In this document: one piece after another, positions 31,372 through 42,520 of the stretch | How positions within the stretch are numbered: position 1 is the stretch's first letter | Layout: the number at the start of each line of letters is the position of its first letter | Assembly (NCBI GenBank): GCA_022457065.1 | Contig: JAJGBQ010000008.1 | Span: 868,001-932,000, forward strand | From: Curvularia sp. ZM96 | Lineage: Eukaryota > Ascomycota > Dothideomycetes > Pleosporales > Pleosporaceae | Reading direction: 5' to 3' | Length of the DNA stretch: 64,000 nt | Notes under the pieces: model-generated | Seen by the model: only the letters and a program-made list of their open reading frames with translations | What the model was told of the DNA's origin: nothing | Database searches by the model: none | Translations under genes and position numbers: made by a program

Positions 31372-32715
31372 ATGCCTACTCCACCCAAACTGGGCATGCA
31401 GCCAGAAAACTGCCCTACAGAAACGGGTGCTGGTCCCATCACCTTAGTGAAGGAGGAACTACTCGATACGGTCCCTGCAGCCTTTCTCCAAATAGAAGAG
31501 GAAGCGAGACAGGACCATGCGTTTGTGGCTAAAACACCAGAACATGCATTGCGTTAGATCTGTTAGTGCGCCTCTAAAACGAGTGTTGTGAAGGCAGTTC
31601 GGTTCTATTACAACCATCCTCACCTAGAAGCGGGAATAGTACAAGAGGAGGTAGACGAAGCGGATCCGAGCGAACACGAGGACGAAGTAGAGGGATCGAC
31701 CCACGAAGCGGTAACGGGTAGGAAGAGAAAGCGGGAGACCACGACTATGCAAGCCAGTCGTGCGCTAGTAAATAAACTGGAGTTTAACCTAGTCCGCACG
31801 ATCGCGAGCACACAAGACTGGGAGGAGGCTAAGGGACTACAAATCCCTACGAACGAGGAGCAAGAGTACCGCTCCTATGTAACCAGTTTGCCTAAAATCG
31901 GGGTGGGACTGGCCGCCCAGATGATGAGGCAGGCTGAAGTGGTGGGCAGCTTGGAGGTCTTCAAAGACTGGGCTTCCGTGCTAGCGGTATGGAAGCGACA
32001 GTCTCGTTATGGGCGCGGACTAGGCGACGAATTCGTGGTCTCAACGGGTAGAATCTTAGCTACGCCACAGAAGAGCGCACGAGAGAGTGCGACGATTCCT
32101 TCTTCGACGGATGGATTAGCAGACGAAGAGACGCTGACGTTCCGTGCCCGATACTTTGAGCTAGAGAAGCAGGAAGCGGACAGTATTGCCGGAAGAATGG
32201 CCAAGCGGTACAGACTAGACCAGTTCTATGAGCAATTTGAGATGTCAGACGCCAAGATCGGCTTGCAAAAGCAAGGGAAAGGGCGACGGGGCATGCGTTA
32301 CAACTCGGTCGCTAAGGAGGTGCTATTCGCAGCTACCTACGTGCAAGACTTAGGACGAGAGCCTTCTAGAGACACGGACCAGGAGCTGTGGCAGAGTTTT
32401 GGTGAGAAGTTGGACATGGGAAAGCGGTAGAATATGATTAAACGTCGAATTGGAAGTGTTGGCATCTTTGGTTTACTTCCTCACAGCTACGACCCAGACA
32501 CCTTTATTGAGCAGCGCTTGACGCAAACTCGGGTGGGCCAATGTATTGAAATGGTAGCTGCCTGTAGCGATGAAGCTCGAGCAATGGCGTTAAGAATGGA
32601 ACCATTGTTCTTAGCATGCGTTCAAGGTCATCCGCCACCCGATGAATTTGGTTTCCTAGAAGACGTAGACCACGTTGACCAGTCGATGAAGCCGCTCGTG
32701 TTTCTTAATCGGTAA
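31372..32715 (+). pseudogene. Unknown repeat-like protein frame broken only by TAG codons
   Basis: Frames 31372-31557, 31588-32430 and 32434-32715 share one phase and are separated by TAG at 31555, 31564 and 32428. Joined, they give about 447 codons. The middle has an acidic segment, KRKRE, a Leu/Val-rich helical part (SLPKIGVGLAAQMMRQAE) and TYVQDLGREPSRDTDQELWQ. The last part reads HIDQ-like DHVDQSMKPLVFL. Downstream to about 33240 a Pro-rich sequence (PLGGLPPGIPSPRLPPDFPF) follows in another frame. I do not recognise the family. The TAG-only damage beside a pogo element suggests a repeat-derived ORF hit by the same mutational process. Confidence 0.5.
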
Positions 32716-33469
32716 GGTACGTGAAGAGTGAGAAACAGCAGAGACGCTAATAATGCCAGGGGAAATATAGAGGAAATTCCGGATACTGAGGAATTAGAGT
32801 ATGGCTCGATAGAAGAGGAAGCGGTGATCGAGTAGAGGAGAAGATGGAAATGGGAGCAGAGAACTCATGCAGATCTTGCGATCCTAATTGCGTTGCAAGT
32901 GAGAGGTAGTAGGCGGGAAGGGCAAATGGGGGTACCTAAGAAGCTTTTGGTAGTAACCCCTATCCCCTCCTCAAGATCGTAGCAGGCTTCCTAGTAATGC
33001 ATCTGCCACTAGGCGGTCTTCCACCGGGCATACCATCACCGCGTCTACCCCCAGATTTTCCATTCATGTATCCACCATTAGGCTCTGAGCAACTGGCTTA
33101 AGGGTCGGGCACTGCTCCACCGCGTCCGCAGCCAGACTTTCTACTATAGCTTATGCAACAGCCTCCAGCCGCTCAGCTAGCGCCTGCCATCTATGGCCTT
33201 TACAGTTCACTGAACTATCACACTCAACAGCAAGGTAGGCATAAAAACTTCGCGACGCCGCTATCCCTTTCTCCTGCCTCACCCGTGCCCTAATGAGCTT
33301 GTTGGCTGCGTGCTTGCGTCCCTGGCCGTTTGCCTACTTCACCACAATTAGCCACTGTCACGTGCTAAGCAAGCCTACGCACTTCCACCGCCGCAAGATT
33401 CGTTTGACAGTGGCGGATAGAAATTTCTACTTGCGCTGCTATTCCTCTTTGCTCTATCTACTCTCTCTC

Positions 33470-33660
33470 TCAACCGACGACGCTCACTCAACCGACGACG
33501 CTCACTCAACCGACGACGCTCACTCAACCGACGATTCTCTCTCAACTGACGACTCTCTCTCAACTGACGACTCTCTCTCAACTGACGACTCTCACACTCG
33601 ACTCTCACGCTCAACCGACGACTCCTACTCAACTGACTACTCTCACGCTCAACCAACGAT
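33470..33660. repeat. 18-bp minisatellite encoding STDDAH/STDDSL
   Basis: Three units AACCGACGACGCTCACTC are followed by units AACTGACGACTCTCTCTC and shorter derivatives. The frame stays open through the array, in phase with the methyltransferase. Confidence 0.9.
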
Positions 33661-33667
33661 TCTCAAC

Positions 33668-34810
33668 ATGGTCTATCTAAGTACCCAAGCGCAGATTGAC
33701 GCCGCATATGGTCCATTCGTGGGATTTTGCGATTATATCGCGTTTGACCAGCACCAAGATAGTGCCAAGGCCGTGGCCCTGGCAGCCCTTCGTCCAGGAC
33801 AAAGCGTTCTGGACGTCGGTGCTGGCAGCGGCCGGCTAATCGCCCAGGCCAAGGAGCAGGTCAACGACGGCATCTGCGTTGCTGCAGATGCCGTCGAAGG
33901 CTTCGTTTCCGTAGATATCCCTTGGCTACTCTCCCAGCATCATCTCACTGTCGCCCCCGATGGCACGCCCTCCACCCAGGTGCATTGCCTACAGGCGAAT
34001 CTCACCAGCCCTGACTTCTCTGAACGCATACGGGCGATCCGCGGCGCACCCCAGCACTTTGACTGCATCTTCGCGCTGTATGTCTTTAACACACTCGCAC
34101 CAGAGCAACGGCGCCCGGCATTAACGCAACTACGACGTCTCTTGTCCCCAAATGGACACCTGATTCTCACAATGTCCGCGCGGTTTTGCCTGGAGCCCTC
34201 ACTGGAAGCAACTACGTCTGTGCAGTTCCGAACGGCACCCCATACCGAGGCACCAGGTGCAGCCATTGAAATTACCATGCGCAGGGACGGCCCGCAGACA
34301 CCCGTTGCGCTCGCTAACCAGGATCCACTTCCTAGCAAGACCGTCACCACGGCCGTGCAGATCGCGCCCGACCGATTTTGGACGATTGCGGCAGCACAGG
34401 GGCGGGAAGCAGCAGAAGACGCAGACTTCTTAGTGAGTGGCATGGAACCAATCGGGAAAGGCGACAACTTTGGGTTGCCCGTGGGGCGACACTCTCCTCC
34501 CGACACCGCGTTTGACAACAACTCTCCCGCCCATGTTGCTAACTGGCACGGCGAGCCTTTCACATGCGGTACCTATAGCTGTGTGGGCCGTACTCTGCAG
34601 GCATGCGCACGTCGGCTCTCGTCTACGTGGGCATCTATGCCCACCCACGCCCGCGACTGGATCCTGGTGGAAGGCCAACAGCAGTTTGTTGAACAGCTTA
34701 AGCGCAAGGCGTCGCAGGATCGAGAACAACTGCCGTCCAATGGCCCGATTGCTGCCGTGAAGATTGAGCCAACGCAGGTAGGCGTCCTTATGAAGCTTCA
34801 CAAGTACTAG
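33668..34810 (+). CDS. SAM-dependent class I methyltransferase
   Basis: The open frame extends back to 33293, but the first 125 codons are the minisatellite and its flank, so the ATG at 33668 is preferred; this gives 380 residues. Residues 46-56 (SVLDVGAGSGR) are motif I of Rossmann methyltransferases, followed by an acidic residue segment (VAADAVEGF), FDCIFALYVFNTL (motif IV-like) and LRRLLSPNGHLILTMSA (motif V/VI region). The C-terminal half lacks a motif I recognise; it holds DRFWTIAAAQGREAAEDADFL and four Cys. The substrate is unknown. Base composition is visibly more GC-rich than in the flanking repeats, and its neighbours are decayed elements. If the upstream start is used, the protein gains an STDD-repeat leader. 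Confidence 0.75.
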   Translation: MVYLSTQAQIDAAYGPFVGFCDYIAFDQHQDSAKAVALAALRPGQSVLDVGAGSGRLIAQAKEQVNDGICVAADAVEGFVSVDIPWLLSQHHLTVAPDGTPSTQVHCLQANLTSPDFSERIRAIRGAPQHFDCIFALYVFNTLAPEQRRPALTQLRRLLSPNGHLILTMSARFCLEPSLEATTSVQFRTAPHTEAPGAAIEITMRRDGPQTPVALANQDPLPSKTVTTAVQIAPDRFWTIAAAQGREAAEDADFLVSGMEPIGKGDNFGLPVGRHSPPDTAFDNNSPAHVANWHGEPFTCGTYSCVGRTLQACARRLSSTWASMPTHARDWILVEGQQQFVEQLKRKASQDREQLPSNGPIAAVKIEPTQVGVLMKLHKY

Positions 34811-35982
34811 ATAAGTGGGTTGGTGAGCGGTGAGGCATCTTCTTGCGACATGCTAGGGAGTAAGAATGGAGTTCTTAGTTGGAGATTGATTCTCCACGAC
34901 AATGTATTTGTAGACAGACACTGGCTTGCAGGCCATAAATCATCTTCTTTCTTCCCTGACTATCGTGTCACCCCCATGAACCATTGTTTGCATGTGACTG
35001 GTGACGGACCCTGTGCGACAACAAGACCCCAAGTTTGAGACATTCGCCTGGCAAAGCCGGCGGTTATGTCAAACCAAACCTGGACAGGAGCAGGGAGAGA
35101 TGAACAGGCAGGACACTAGGGGGGTACAATGGAAACTTTCCAAGATACCCCCCTCTTCCACGGTCTTCTCCTTCGTCGTAGTTACTTCTTACTCCTGCGC
35201 GCAATTGCCTGATCTTGGCGTGAATTTCAGCTTCAAATACGTTTGTTAATAGCATTCTAAAGCGAATATTCACGACTATGCCTGGGTCAATACCCAGGAT
35301 CAATACCTAGGATCGAGCCAATACTAAGATTTAAGTCAATATCCGGGGCTTGCTCATAGCTTTTACTTTTTTCTGGGTCCCATATTATTTTGTATCATTC
35401 TCGAACTTAATACCCAGGGTTAGAGTAGATATCCAGGCCTTCTCTAGAGCTCGTTTCTTTTTTGGGTCCTGTCCTAGCCTGTCAAATATCGTTCTTAGAA
35501 CTAATATCTAGGTTTGTTTTAATATTTAGAGATTGTTAATGCACTAGACCTTTTTTATAGTTTCTATATAATTAGAGATCGCGCCCAGAGCCAATACTCA
35601 GGGCCTAAGTCAATACCCAATATCTACGGTAATTCTTAGGGCTTGCATAAAGCATGTGTAGCGCCGATGAAAATAATGGATTTGCTGTTTGTACTGCAGC
35701 CATCCGAGGTTTATGTAGCTAACCCAAGGCTAGTCGTCGTGGCGATTCACGCCAACCACCGCCCTTCCTTCCCAAGTCTTGTCTCCAAGCCACAAATGCT
35801 ATAGTCCAAGAGGTCCATCTAAGTAACTATATCTAGCTTGGTAAGGTTGGCTGACATAAAAGGCCTTAGGATACGCACGACGAGGCTGTTATGCTCCAAG
35901 ACAAACTATTCTACTTGCTGCTCTTTTCTCCGCCCTTTCACAAAGCACTCCTTCTAAATTTCGCATTAACATATTTTGGAAG
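34811..35982. other. Gene-free stretch with degenerate tandem repeats
   Basis: 35270-35650 holds the degenerate CAATACCCAGG array described separately. The rest shows no frame above 82 codons. Confidence 0.5.
35270..35650. repeat. Degenerate tandem repeat with (T)CAATACCCAGG units
   Basis: Variants of TCAATACCCAGGATC recur about ten times at irregular spacing (for example 35287, 35303, 35406, 35596 and 35613), with intervening TTTTCTGGGTCC and GGGCTTGC pieces also repeated. C/T and A/G differences between units fit C-to-T decay. Confidence 0.7.
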
Positions 35983-36420
35983 ATGTATGATCACGACTTT
36001 TTATATAATGATGGTGGTTCGAACACACGGGGGCCAAGGGTTATGATTCCAACTCCAAGTTCAGACGTTATTAAATTCTGCACTTCGTTAACCTGCGTTC
36101 TATGTGATGGGGCATTTGAAGATGGTGAGATGTGTTGTTCCAACACACAGGAAACACATTTTAAAATTGATGGTATGTTGGCGAATAGCAGAGTATTTAA
36201 CCGCAATGGGGAAAACCTTTGTTGTAAACAGGGCTGTCGCAGATTAAAGCGACCATCATACATCTTCGTCTGCCACAAGTCTTGCTTAGAAAAGATGAAA
36301 ACATTCTTCCCCAGAGAAAACGCAGATATAGAAGAGCACGTGAAGAGGCTGAGGGAACGCATCAAAAAGAGGTCGGACAAAAAGAAAGCAAAGCCGGTAG
36401 CGCCTACGATAGCGCGTTGA
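35983..36420 (+). CDS. Small cysteine-rich protein, putative zinc-binding
   Basis: 145-codon frame with CVLCDGAFEDGEMCC, LCCKQGCRRL and VCHKSCLEKM, that is, paired Cys and a CH..C pair spaced like a treble-clef zinc site. The C-terminus is strongly basic (ERIKKRSDKKKAKP). After the TGA at 36418 the same frame reads on, with a second TGA at 36427, for some 80 codons (AAKVKLQVNILEKKIPCFKG) to 36674, so this may be the 5' part of a longer, now broken or spliced gene. A 171-codon frame lies opposite; it is Cys/Phe/Leu-rich and probably a shadow. No family recognised. Confidence 0.5.
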   Translation: MYDHDFLYNDGGSNTRGPRVMIPTPSSDVIKFCTSLTCVLCDGAFEDGEMCCSNTQETHFKIDGMLANSRVFNRNGENLCCKQGCRRLKRPSYIFVCHKSCLEKMKTFFPRENADIEEHVKRLRERIKKRSDKKKAKPVAPTIAR

Positions 36421-37317
36421 GGCTTGTGACAGAAAACCTGCGTACTAGATGAAGGTAAGTGCCACATCATCAAACAAAGGGACGATGAATTTGCAGCTAA
36501 GGTCAAGCTTCAAGTAAACATCCTTGAGAAGAAGATTCCATGTTTCAAGGGAGCCCTTTCGCAGATAGCTACTACGGCAAAGCGGCCTTTGTTGACTCTT
36601 GTTAAAACGAGCGAAGACAACTATACGGGAAAGTTCATTGGAACCACGGGTAAATGCCATCTGGACTCCAGATAAGGGTGGCGTCTGGAGATAGAGAATA
36701 CCTACTTCCCATTCAAGATATCTCGTTGGGTAGCCATTCCCGAGGAATACACCTCACAGCTGTCAGCAGTGGTGTAGCTTTGGGGGCATAGTTGTCCGAG
36801 TTCGTTCTGAGAATGAATTGTAACTACATATCCTCAGAATTTTCTGTCTGCTGTGTCCTCATCACGACCACGGCTCGACGACTTGAGATTTTCTGCTCGT
36901 CGTTGGCCGCCCAATGGGCTTCTGCCTGTTGGAGCTCCTTGTTGTTCTGTGATCGGGGGTCCATCCAGATCCATACCTAGGATTCGACACGCGAAGCCAA
37001 AGCCTTGGTGCCTGAGGCCTCGCGAGAAGTGGACCAGAAGCACTGTAGCTCGAGTTTCGCCTTCGAATCCTCACTTTGACAAACCTTTTTTTTTCTAATC
37101 TTTGATCTTTGGTGGGCCGAGGTGCGGCCTGCCGTTTTTTGTGATACTTTTTGATAGGCCAATCGCCACAGGCGAGCCATTAGTGAAAATTGAAAAAGAA
37201 ATAGTAGCGCATTAATACATCCAGGGTGAAGAGAGACGCACAAGGAAAGAAAAAAAGGTGTGGTTTATGTTGCCCCTGCTCCGTAGGAGCCTTCCTGCTG
37301 CTGCCGCTGCTGCTCAC
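36421..37317. other. No separate gene
   Basis: Apart from the possible extension of the cysteine-rich frame to 36674, overlapping frames on both strands at 36790-37240 show no signal. Confidence 0.4.
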
Positions 37318-38693
37318 TCACACAACTTTCGTTTTCCCCCTCTTAATAACAATCTTGCTGCCTTCGATGCGTAGAAACTCAGGGACGCTAAGTTCAAGCT
37401 GTGCAAGTCCATTCTTGTACAAGTGTTCGCTTACCTCGGTATTAGTCACGACCTTGAACGCCATGCAGAGCAGGTCCTCAGGGTTCATGCCATAGATAGA
37501 ACTCATGTTCTTCCACTTCAGCCTCATGGCTCGGAGGTCGTTCATTGCTAGTAGGCGATCGACTATCCCTATATGTGAGACACCCGGATTGGTGGCCATT
37601 GAGTGACGCAATGCGGCGATGGCTTGTCGTTCGTCTAACCAGGCTGTCAGGGTCTGAGAAACTGGGTCGTAGTGGGTCGAGAGCTCACTGCGGAACAACG
37701 TCTCACCATAGCACCATAGTGCGCGAAGCCGTTGTAGGAATGCTGCTTCTTGCAGAGGCATTGGATGCGAAAGGAAGAGAAACGTCAACAATTCAGTAGT
37801 GACTGTGCATCGAAGGGGGTGAAGATATGTAGGGAGAAGAAACTGGCGCGTTTTCTCTCTTGAGGACTGTTCTAGGGAAGATCCTGTAATGTGTAGGCTT
37901 CGTGAACGTAATGCATTGGAATTTTTTCCGGCCACGAGAATGGGTTTAACAGCGTTTGTCTGTGGCATAGTCGAGTATGAAGGAGCAAATCCTGAACGGA
38001 TGCTGGGAGAGCTCTGAAAAACCCTCATGTTCCGACATGAAAGTTGTATTGTCAAGCAGTAGACATAAGTTCGTATTCTATCATGAAACCTTAGCTGAGT
38101 TCTTTATAACATTGGGGTAACGCCTACTAACGTTATGCGACCGGATTCCTCATCGTATACAAGGTGGCGGTGGTAATCGTCATCAATTTTCGTGGAAAAG
38201 CTAGATTTGTTGGAATTCCACAAGTTGAAGCCGTACAGCTGAATCGTGTCATCGATACGACTATTTGCGAAGTGCTCCTCGGCCTGGATCTTTGCTTCAA
38301 GTTTACTCACTGACTGGTACTGCATGGACAGGGCAAAAGCCACGTTTCGAATTGACTTATAAAAGGCCGTGGCTTTACGGGTATAGGTTGGGCGGTCAGA
38401 CGATGTTCTGGCTTTCAATAGCCTCTCCAAACCAAGTAGTTTGATATACCTCGACGTATCGGCTTCCTGAGTCGCGTCCAATAAGCAATCTTTTATCTCA
38501 TTCTGTTTAAGTGCAGACATTCTGTCTTCCGCGGATGGGACAATCCTCTACAAAATAACAAAAAATACTCAAACAGGTGGTCTTTGGTAAGAGATGACTC
38601 TGGCATGAGTTGAAGTACGCCATGAGGATTTATATTTCCAGGACGTTCTATGAGAATAAAGAACATAGAATCGCGTGCGCAACACCCTGCCAA
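37318..38693 (-). CDS. Hypothetical multi-exon gene (exon structure partly unresolved)
   Basis: The 5' part is well supported: exon 38693-38619, a 71-nt intron (GTACTT...TTTTGTAG), then a frame from 38547 to 38104, giving DSMFFILIERPGNINPHG joined to RIVPSAEDRMSALKQNEIKD. The 3' part is the frame 38028-37318 (RQAIAALRHSMATNPGVSHI to KRGKTKVV). A GTTAGT donor at about 38134 and a TTTTTCAG acceptor at about 38015 would join the two and expose a plausible segment (SWPEKIPMHYVHEAYTLQDL) in another frame, after which one more intron is needed. I recognise no domain. It could be one gene of 400-450 codons or two short genes. Confidence 0.45.
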
Positions 38694-39749
38694 GAGCTAT
38701 GACGAAACAAGCTGGAAGCGTCACCAATCATGACTAGGGGCCATGAAGGATAAATCCTCTAGCCACATCTCTGCAGGTGACCATGTCCCTGGGACTCTCA
38801 CCCCTGAGCAAAAAATACCCGGTAGCTAGTCAGACTGTTTAGGGAACCGCTTAACGAAGGCTTTTCATTGGGCAAGAGTATCTGGAAGGAGCAAGGGCGC
38901 ATGAGGCTGCCGCATAGCGATCCATCCGCAATGGTCAGCCTGCGGCCGAGTTGACTGCTGCCTTGCCGAACAGAGACCGATCGTAAACTGTAACAGAAGT
39001 GCTAAAACCACCCCACTCATCTTATGTTCTTCATGGGTATCTTAAGATGAGGCGTTTGAAGGGTTAAGTCAACTTGCGTCTGAATAGGCAAGTCCACTCC
39101 CTTGGACCATGAGTCTACATGCCATAAGAAAACGACGCTTGTACACAATTTACTTTTACCAGACGAATTTGAAGGAGACTGGAAACGAGTCTATACGAGG
39201 CATCATAAGCGTATACTGCAGCCTAGCGGGCCGTTTTACTTAACACCGAAAGAATGACTTGGAGCCAGCAGGTGGCTTGCCACATTCCTACATGCGCAAG
39301 CGCCAGTGCTCTCTTAGCGCCACCAGGTCATGAAAGAAGGATCGCTGATCGAGCGGCAAAGTCGGCAAGACGTCCTGGACTAGGTATAGGATGTTTCAGC
39401 TGTTTGTGCGAAAGCGCATAGTTGGTGGGCTGGTTTGTATCAGCGTTCTGTAGATTAGCTGCGTGGTCTTTGGAACATCTCGGCCTCGATCAGCACATGA
39501 ACCTTCTGGCAACTGCCAACACGCTTGTCGACTCACTCTGCTGAGAGTGGTGGCTGTGGTTTATAGCACGTGTTACATACTATCTATTGGGAATTTCTGC
39601 GCATGTTACCTACACCCCCACGTGTATCCAAATGAGCGCGGTAATCTTCTCTTACTGCGTCATACGTACTACGCTAGTGAACCTCTAGCTCTGGGCTTTT
39701 GTCCTGAAAGAACCTAGTTTGCAAGTGGCGTCTCTGACATAACAAACGG
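38694..39749. other. Gene-free stretch
   Basis: No frame above 84 codons and no recognised element. Confidence 0.45.
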
Positions 39750-40545
39750 GGTGCGTCAGGGTAAGAGGCGCGGCACGTGCGTACGTAACCACCCTCACCT
39801 AATCTCTCTCCATATCCCTGCCTGCCTAGACATTAGAAGATTTAAGCATCCTTGGGTGCCTACATCAGGATTAGCCTGGAACCAGCCTTGTCAAGGGAAG
39901 TAAGGCAAACAAGACAAACAAGGCATAAGCCCGACGCGACGGCGCTGAAACGACTAGGTAGGCGCATTAGAGCAAGGCGTCGTAAATTGGTCTGGGCGTA
40001 GGACGGCTCAGCGGGTCGAAACTGAGCGTCGTAAACTGGTCTGAGCGCAGACCTAGAAGCCTTGACGCATTGCCAGTGGCTTGGCTGTGCATCGTACGAA
40101 GTATCACAGACTTTCGTGCCACGCCGCGCCGTGTTTGCGTAATTTGACCCGTTCAACAACGCCGCCCAACACCCAGTATAGGAGCAGATTGTGGGCAAGG
40201 GGACCCACATAGCTCTGGCTACATGACAACAGAGCGGTGCGGTGGCAAAACCAGCCGTGCATGCAGGTGATAGTAGGCTAGCGATACCTATACACTTTGG
40301 CCAGCAGGTAGTCAGAGCCTGGGTTCTGCACGATCCACGGATATCTAGTTGTGTCGTTTGGCCCAAACACGTCCCAAATCAGCCTTAGGAATTAATGAGT
40401 TGTGTTGTTACTACCGCTTTGGGCAGTTTTCTAACACCATCATAGTAGGACGGCCAACGAGATTTACTATGGCCAGCATGGCGTGGCGTTGAGCGGATCT
40501 ACTCGTATAGATTGCTTGCAATCAAGAGAATGATAAGCTGATACT
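39750..40545 (+). repeat. Dispersed repeat family R, copy 2
   Basis: Aligns with copy 1 (13170-14040) from CATCCCTGCCTGCCTAGACAT to the GCGGATCTACTCG block, with the same order of sub-repeats. One sub-repeat fewer is present around 40005. Confidence 0.85.
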
Positions 40546-41629
40546 GTCAGGTACTACTCCAGCACTCGTAGTCCTTCCCCTTTAATTACTGTCAATTAGC
40601 CGCACATACGCCTTCAATATCGCCAGTGTAGCTTATGAGCGATTCGTATCATGAAGAAGCTGACAATTGTTACACTTGACTCCTTGCTACATGTAACGGC
40701 ACACTATCAAACCAACTTCGTGGCCATTCGGCCGATAGATCCAAGATCAAGCCGAACCAGATCCGAGTCGGATCCATATCGGCCAGTATAAGTACAGACT
40801 ATCCCACATAGTTATTCTGTAGATTTTTGATATCCTTTCGTACAAGGCCTATAGGTGTCTATCGAATCAAGGCTCGTTTGGCGTCCCACGCACTCCCATA
40901 TGCCTCTGAGTGACTCTACTGCCGATACTGATCCGACTAGTCTTGCCTGTGCCGTTACACTACAGTGTGTATTCATGAACTACACCTGTTGCAATAGAAA
41001 CGCAGCTATGTCATCCTGTTTATGCAAGCCATCATTTGCTGAGGACTGGCCCAACTGATTAAACAATATTTGCTGCCTAGTATTACCTGTCAGCTGGCCA
41101 TGAGTGGTGCTTAATATAATTAGGATCTTGGACCGCATAGCAGCCTATCAACACAAAGCCTGGCGTAACTTCCTTACCCGGGCCGTAAACCCCGCCGCCA
41201 TTCTGTTGGGAAGCGCCACCGATCCCGCCCGCCCCCTATCTTTCGCCAGCCTTGCTCGGTGTCGCAAGCGAAGGGCAAAGCAGCGCAGGTTGACGCTCAG
41301 ACTATGCTGAGTACAGTCATACGCCTTGCACTTAGTCACGTCACACCGCTAGCTTGTCATACGTATTGGTTTATGTCACTTGGCTGATTTGGGGGCCACA
41401 TACCCTTTCTATCGTTCGACCAGTTCTGCATGCTCTCAACTGATACATACAGTTTTAGTACATAATCTTAGCTGCTGTATGCATCATTGTCTAATTAATT
41501 TTGATTTGGCAGTCTGAGCACACCTGATTTGCGTTTCTTGTTTTTTGCATGATGCATGATGTATGATAGTCAAGCCACGCCCGTCGCGCCACGTGACCAG
41601 CTATGATTCAACAACGTTGTAGTGGCTAT
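40546..41629. other. Gene-free stretch
   Basis: Only short overlapping frames (for example 41104-41310 plus, 41148-41339 minus). No element recognised. Confidence 0.4.
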
Positions 41630-41890
41630 ATAATCAACAAACCAACAGCTGGGTGTACGCTCAAGTAAGATGTAGGTATGGGCAAGACCGGAGAGTCCAC
41701 CAGGTTCGTAGCATGCCGTGCCGCTGTGAGCAAACCAACTTGTATCCGCTCCGTTGGTCATGGCACTCTGTGTCATACCTTCACGTCTTTAGTGTAGCCA
41801 GATCGGTGGATCGCAATTTCGGGCACTGGTGATTCTTCGAAGAATTATAGTGAGGGTTATAATGCATGACTTACTAGCGGTGCTGCTGAC
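41630..41890 (+). repeat. Dispersed repeat family D, copy 2
   Basis: Same orientation and order of blocks as 12540-12800. As at copy 1, a family R unit lies nearby (here 1.1 kb upstream, there 0.4 kb downstream). Confidence 0.75.
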
Positions 41891-42520
41891 TTGGGAAATC
41901 TCGCCTTCCCGTAGCTCCCCATTACTGTCCGTTTGTGAACGTACATGCATGGCGGAACCCATGGTCTCATGGATCCACATATTTCAGGGCTTTGCTCGGA
42001 TCACACTTTGCTCAGGGAAAAAGTCTGAAGCGTGATAATCTCAAGAAGATTCTCTAGCAGACGTCTTAGGTCATCTGTGACACTATGCATACCCTGCTTC
42101 AGGGGGTGGCGTGGGCTCGTCTGCAATTCGTGCCTCCCAGCGTCACTCATTGCCATGCCGCACCCCTGCATACCGGTCCCATTGTATCTGTGGCACGACT
42201 AAGTTGCTACCTACAAAGGATCGAGCTTCTATCAAAGCTCCCTATCTATCGTTTCATACACACTTCGCTTGGTCCGATTGGAAATCCTATTTCCAATACC
42301 AGTAAGGTTTCCGCGGGGATATACCGTCGTTTCTGGCACGTCATTTTGCATAAGAAACCTAATTAGGCTTTCTTGCAGCAGGTATCTCAAAATCACACTT
42401 TCCTTGATATCATAAACACACTATCAACCTCACTTGCATCACAGGTGACGAGCTGCCGCACAACACGTCGAATTCATTCATCAAGCTCCAACTTTGTGGT
42501 AGACGACCGAAGCAGGCACA

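Noticed and set aside
33293..33667. Extended N-terminus of the methyltransferase as certain coding sequence
   Set aside because: The segment is minisatellite plus repeat flank; a better ATG lies immediately before the conserved domain.
35991..36506. 171-codon minus-strand frame
   Set aside because: Opposes the Cys-rich frame, which has paired zinc-type cysteines; the minus frame has no motif, although I cannot fully exclude it.
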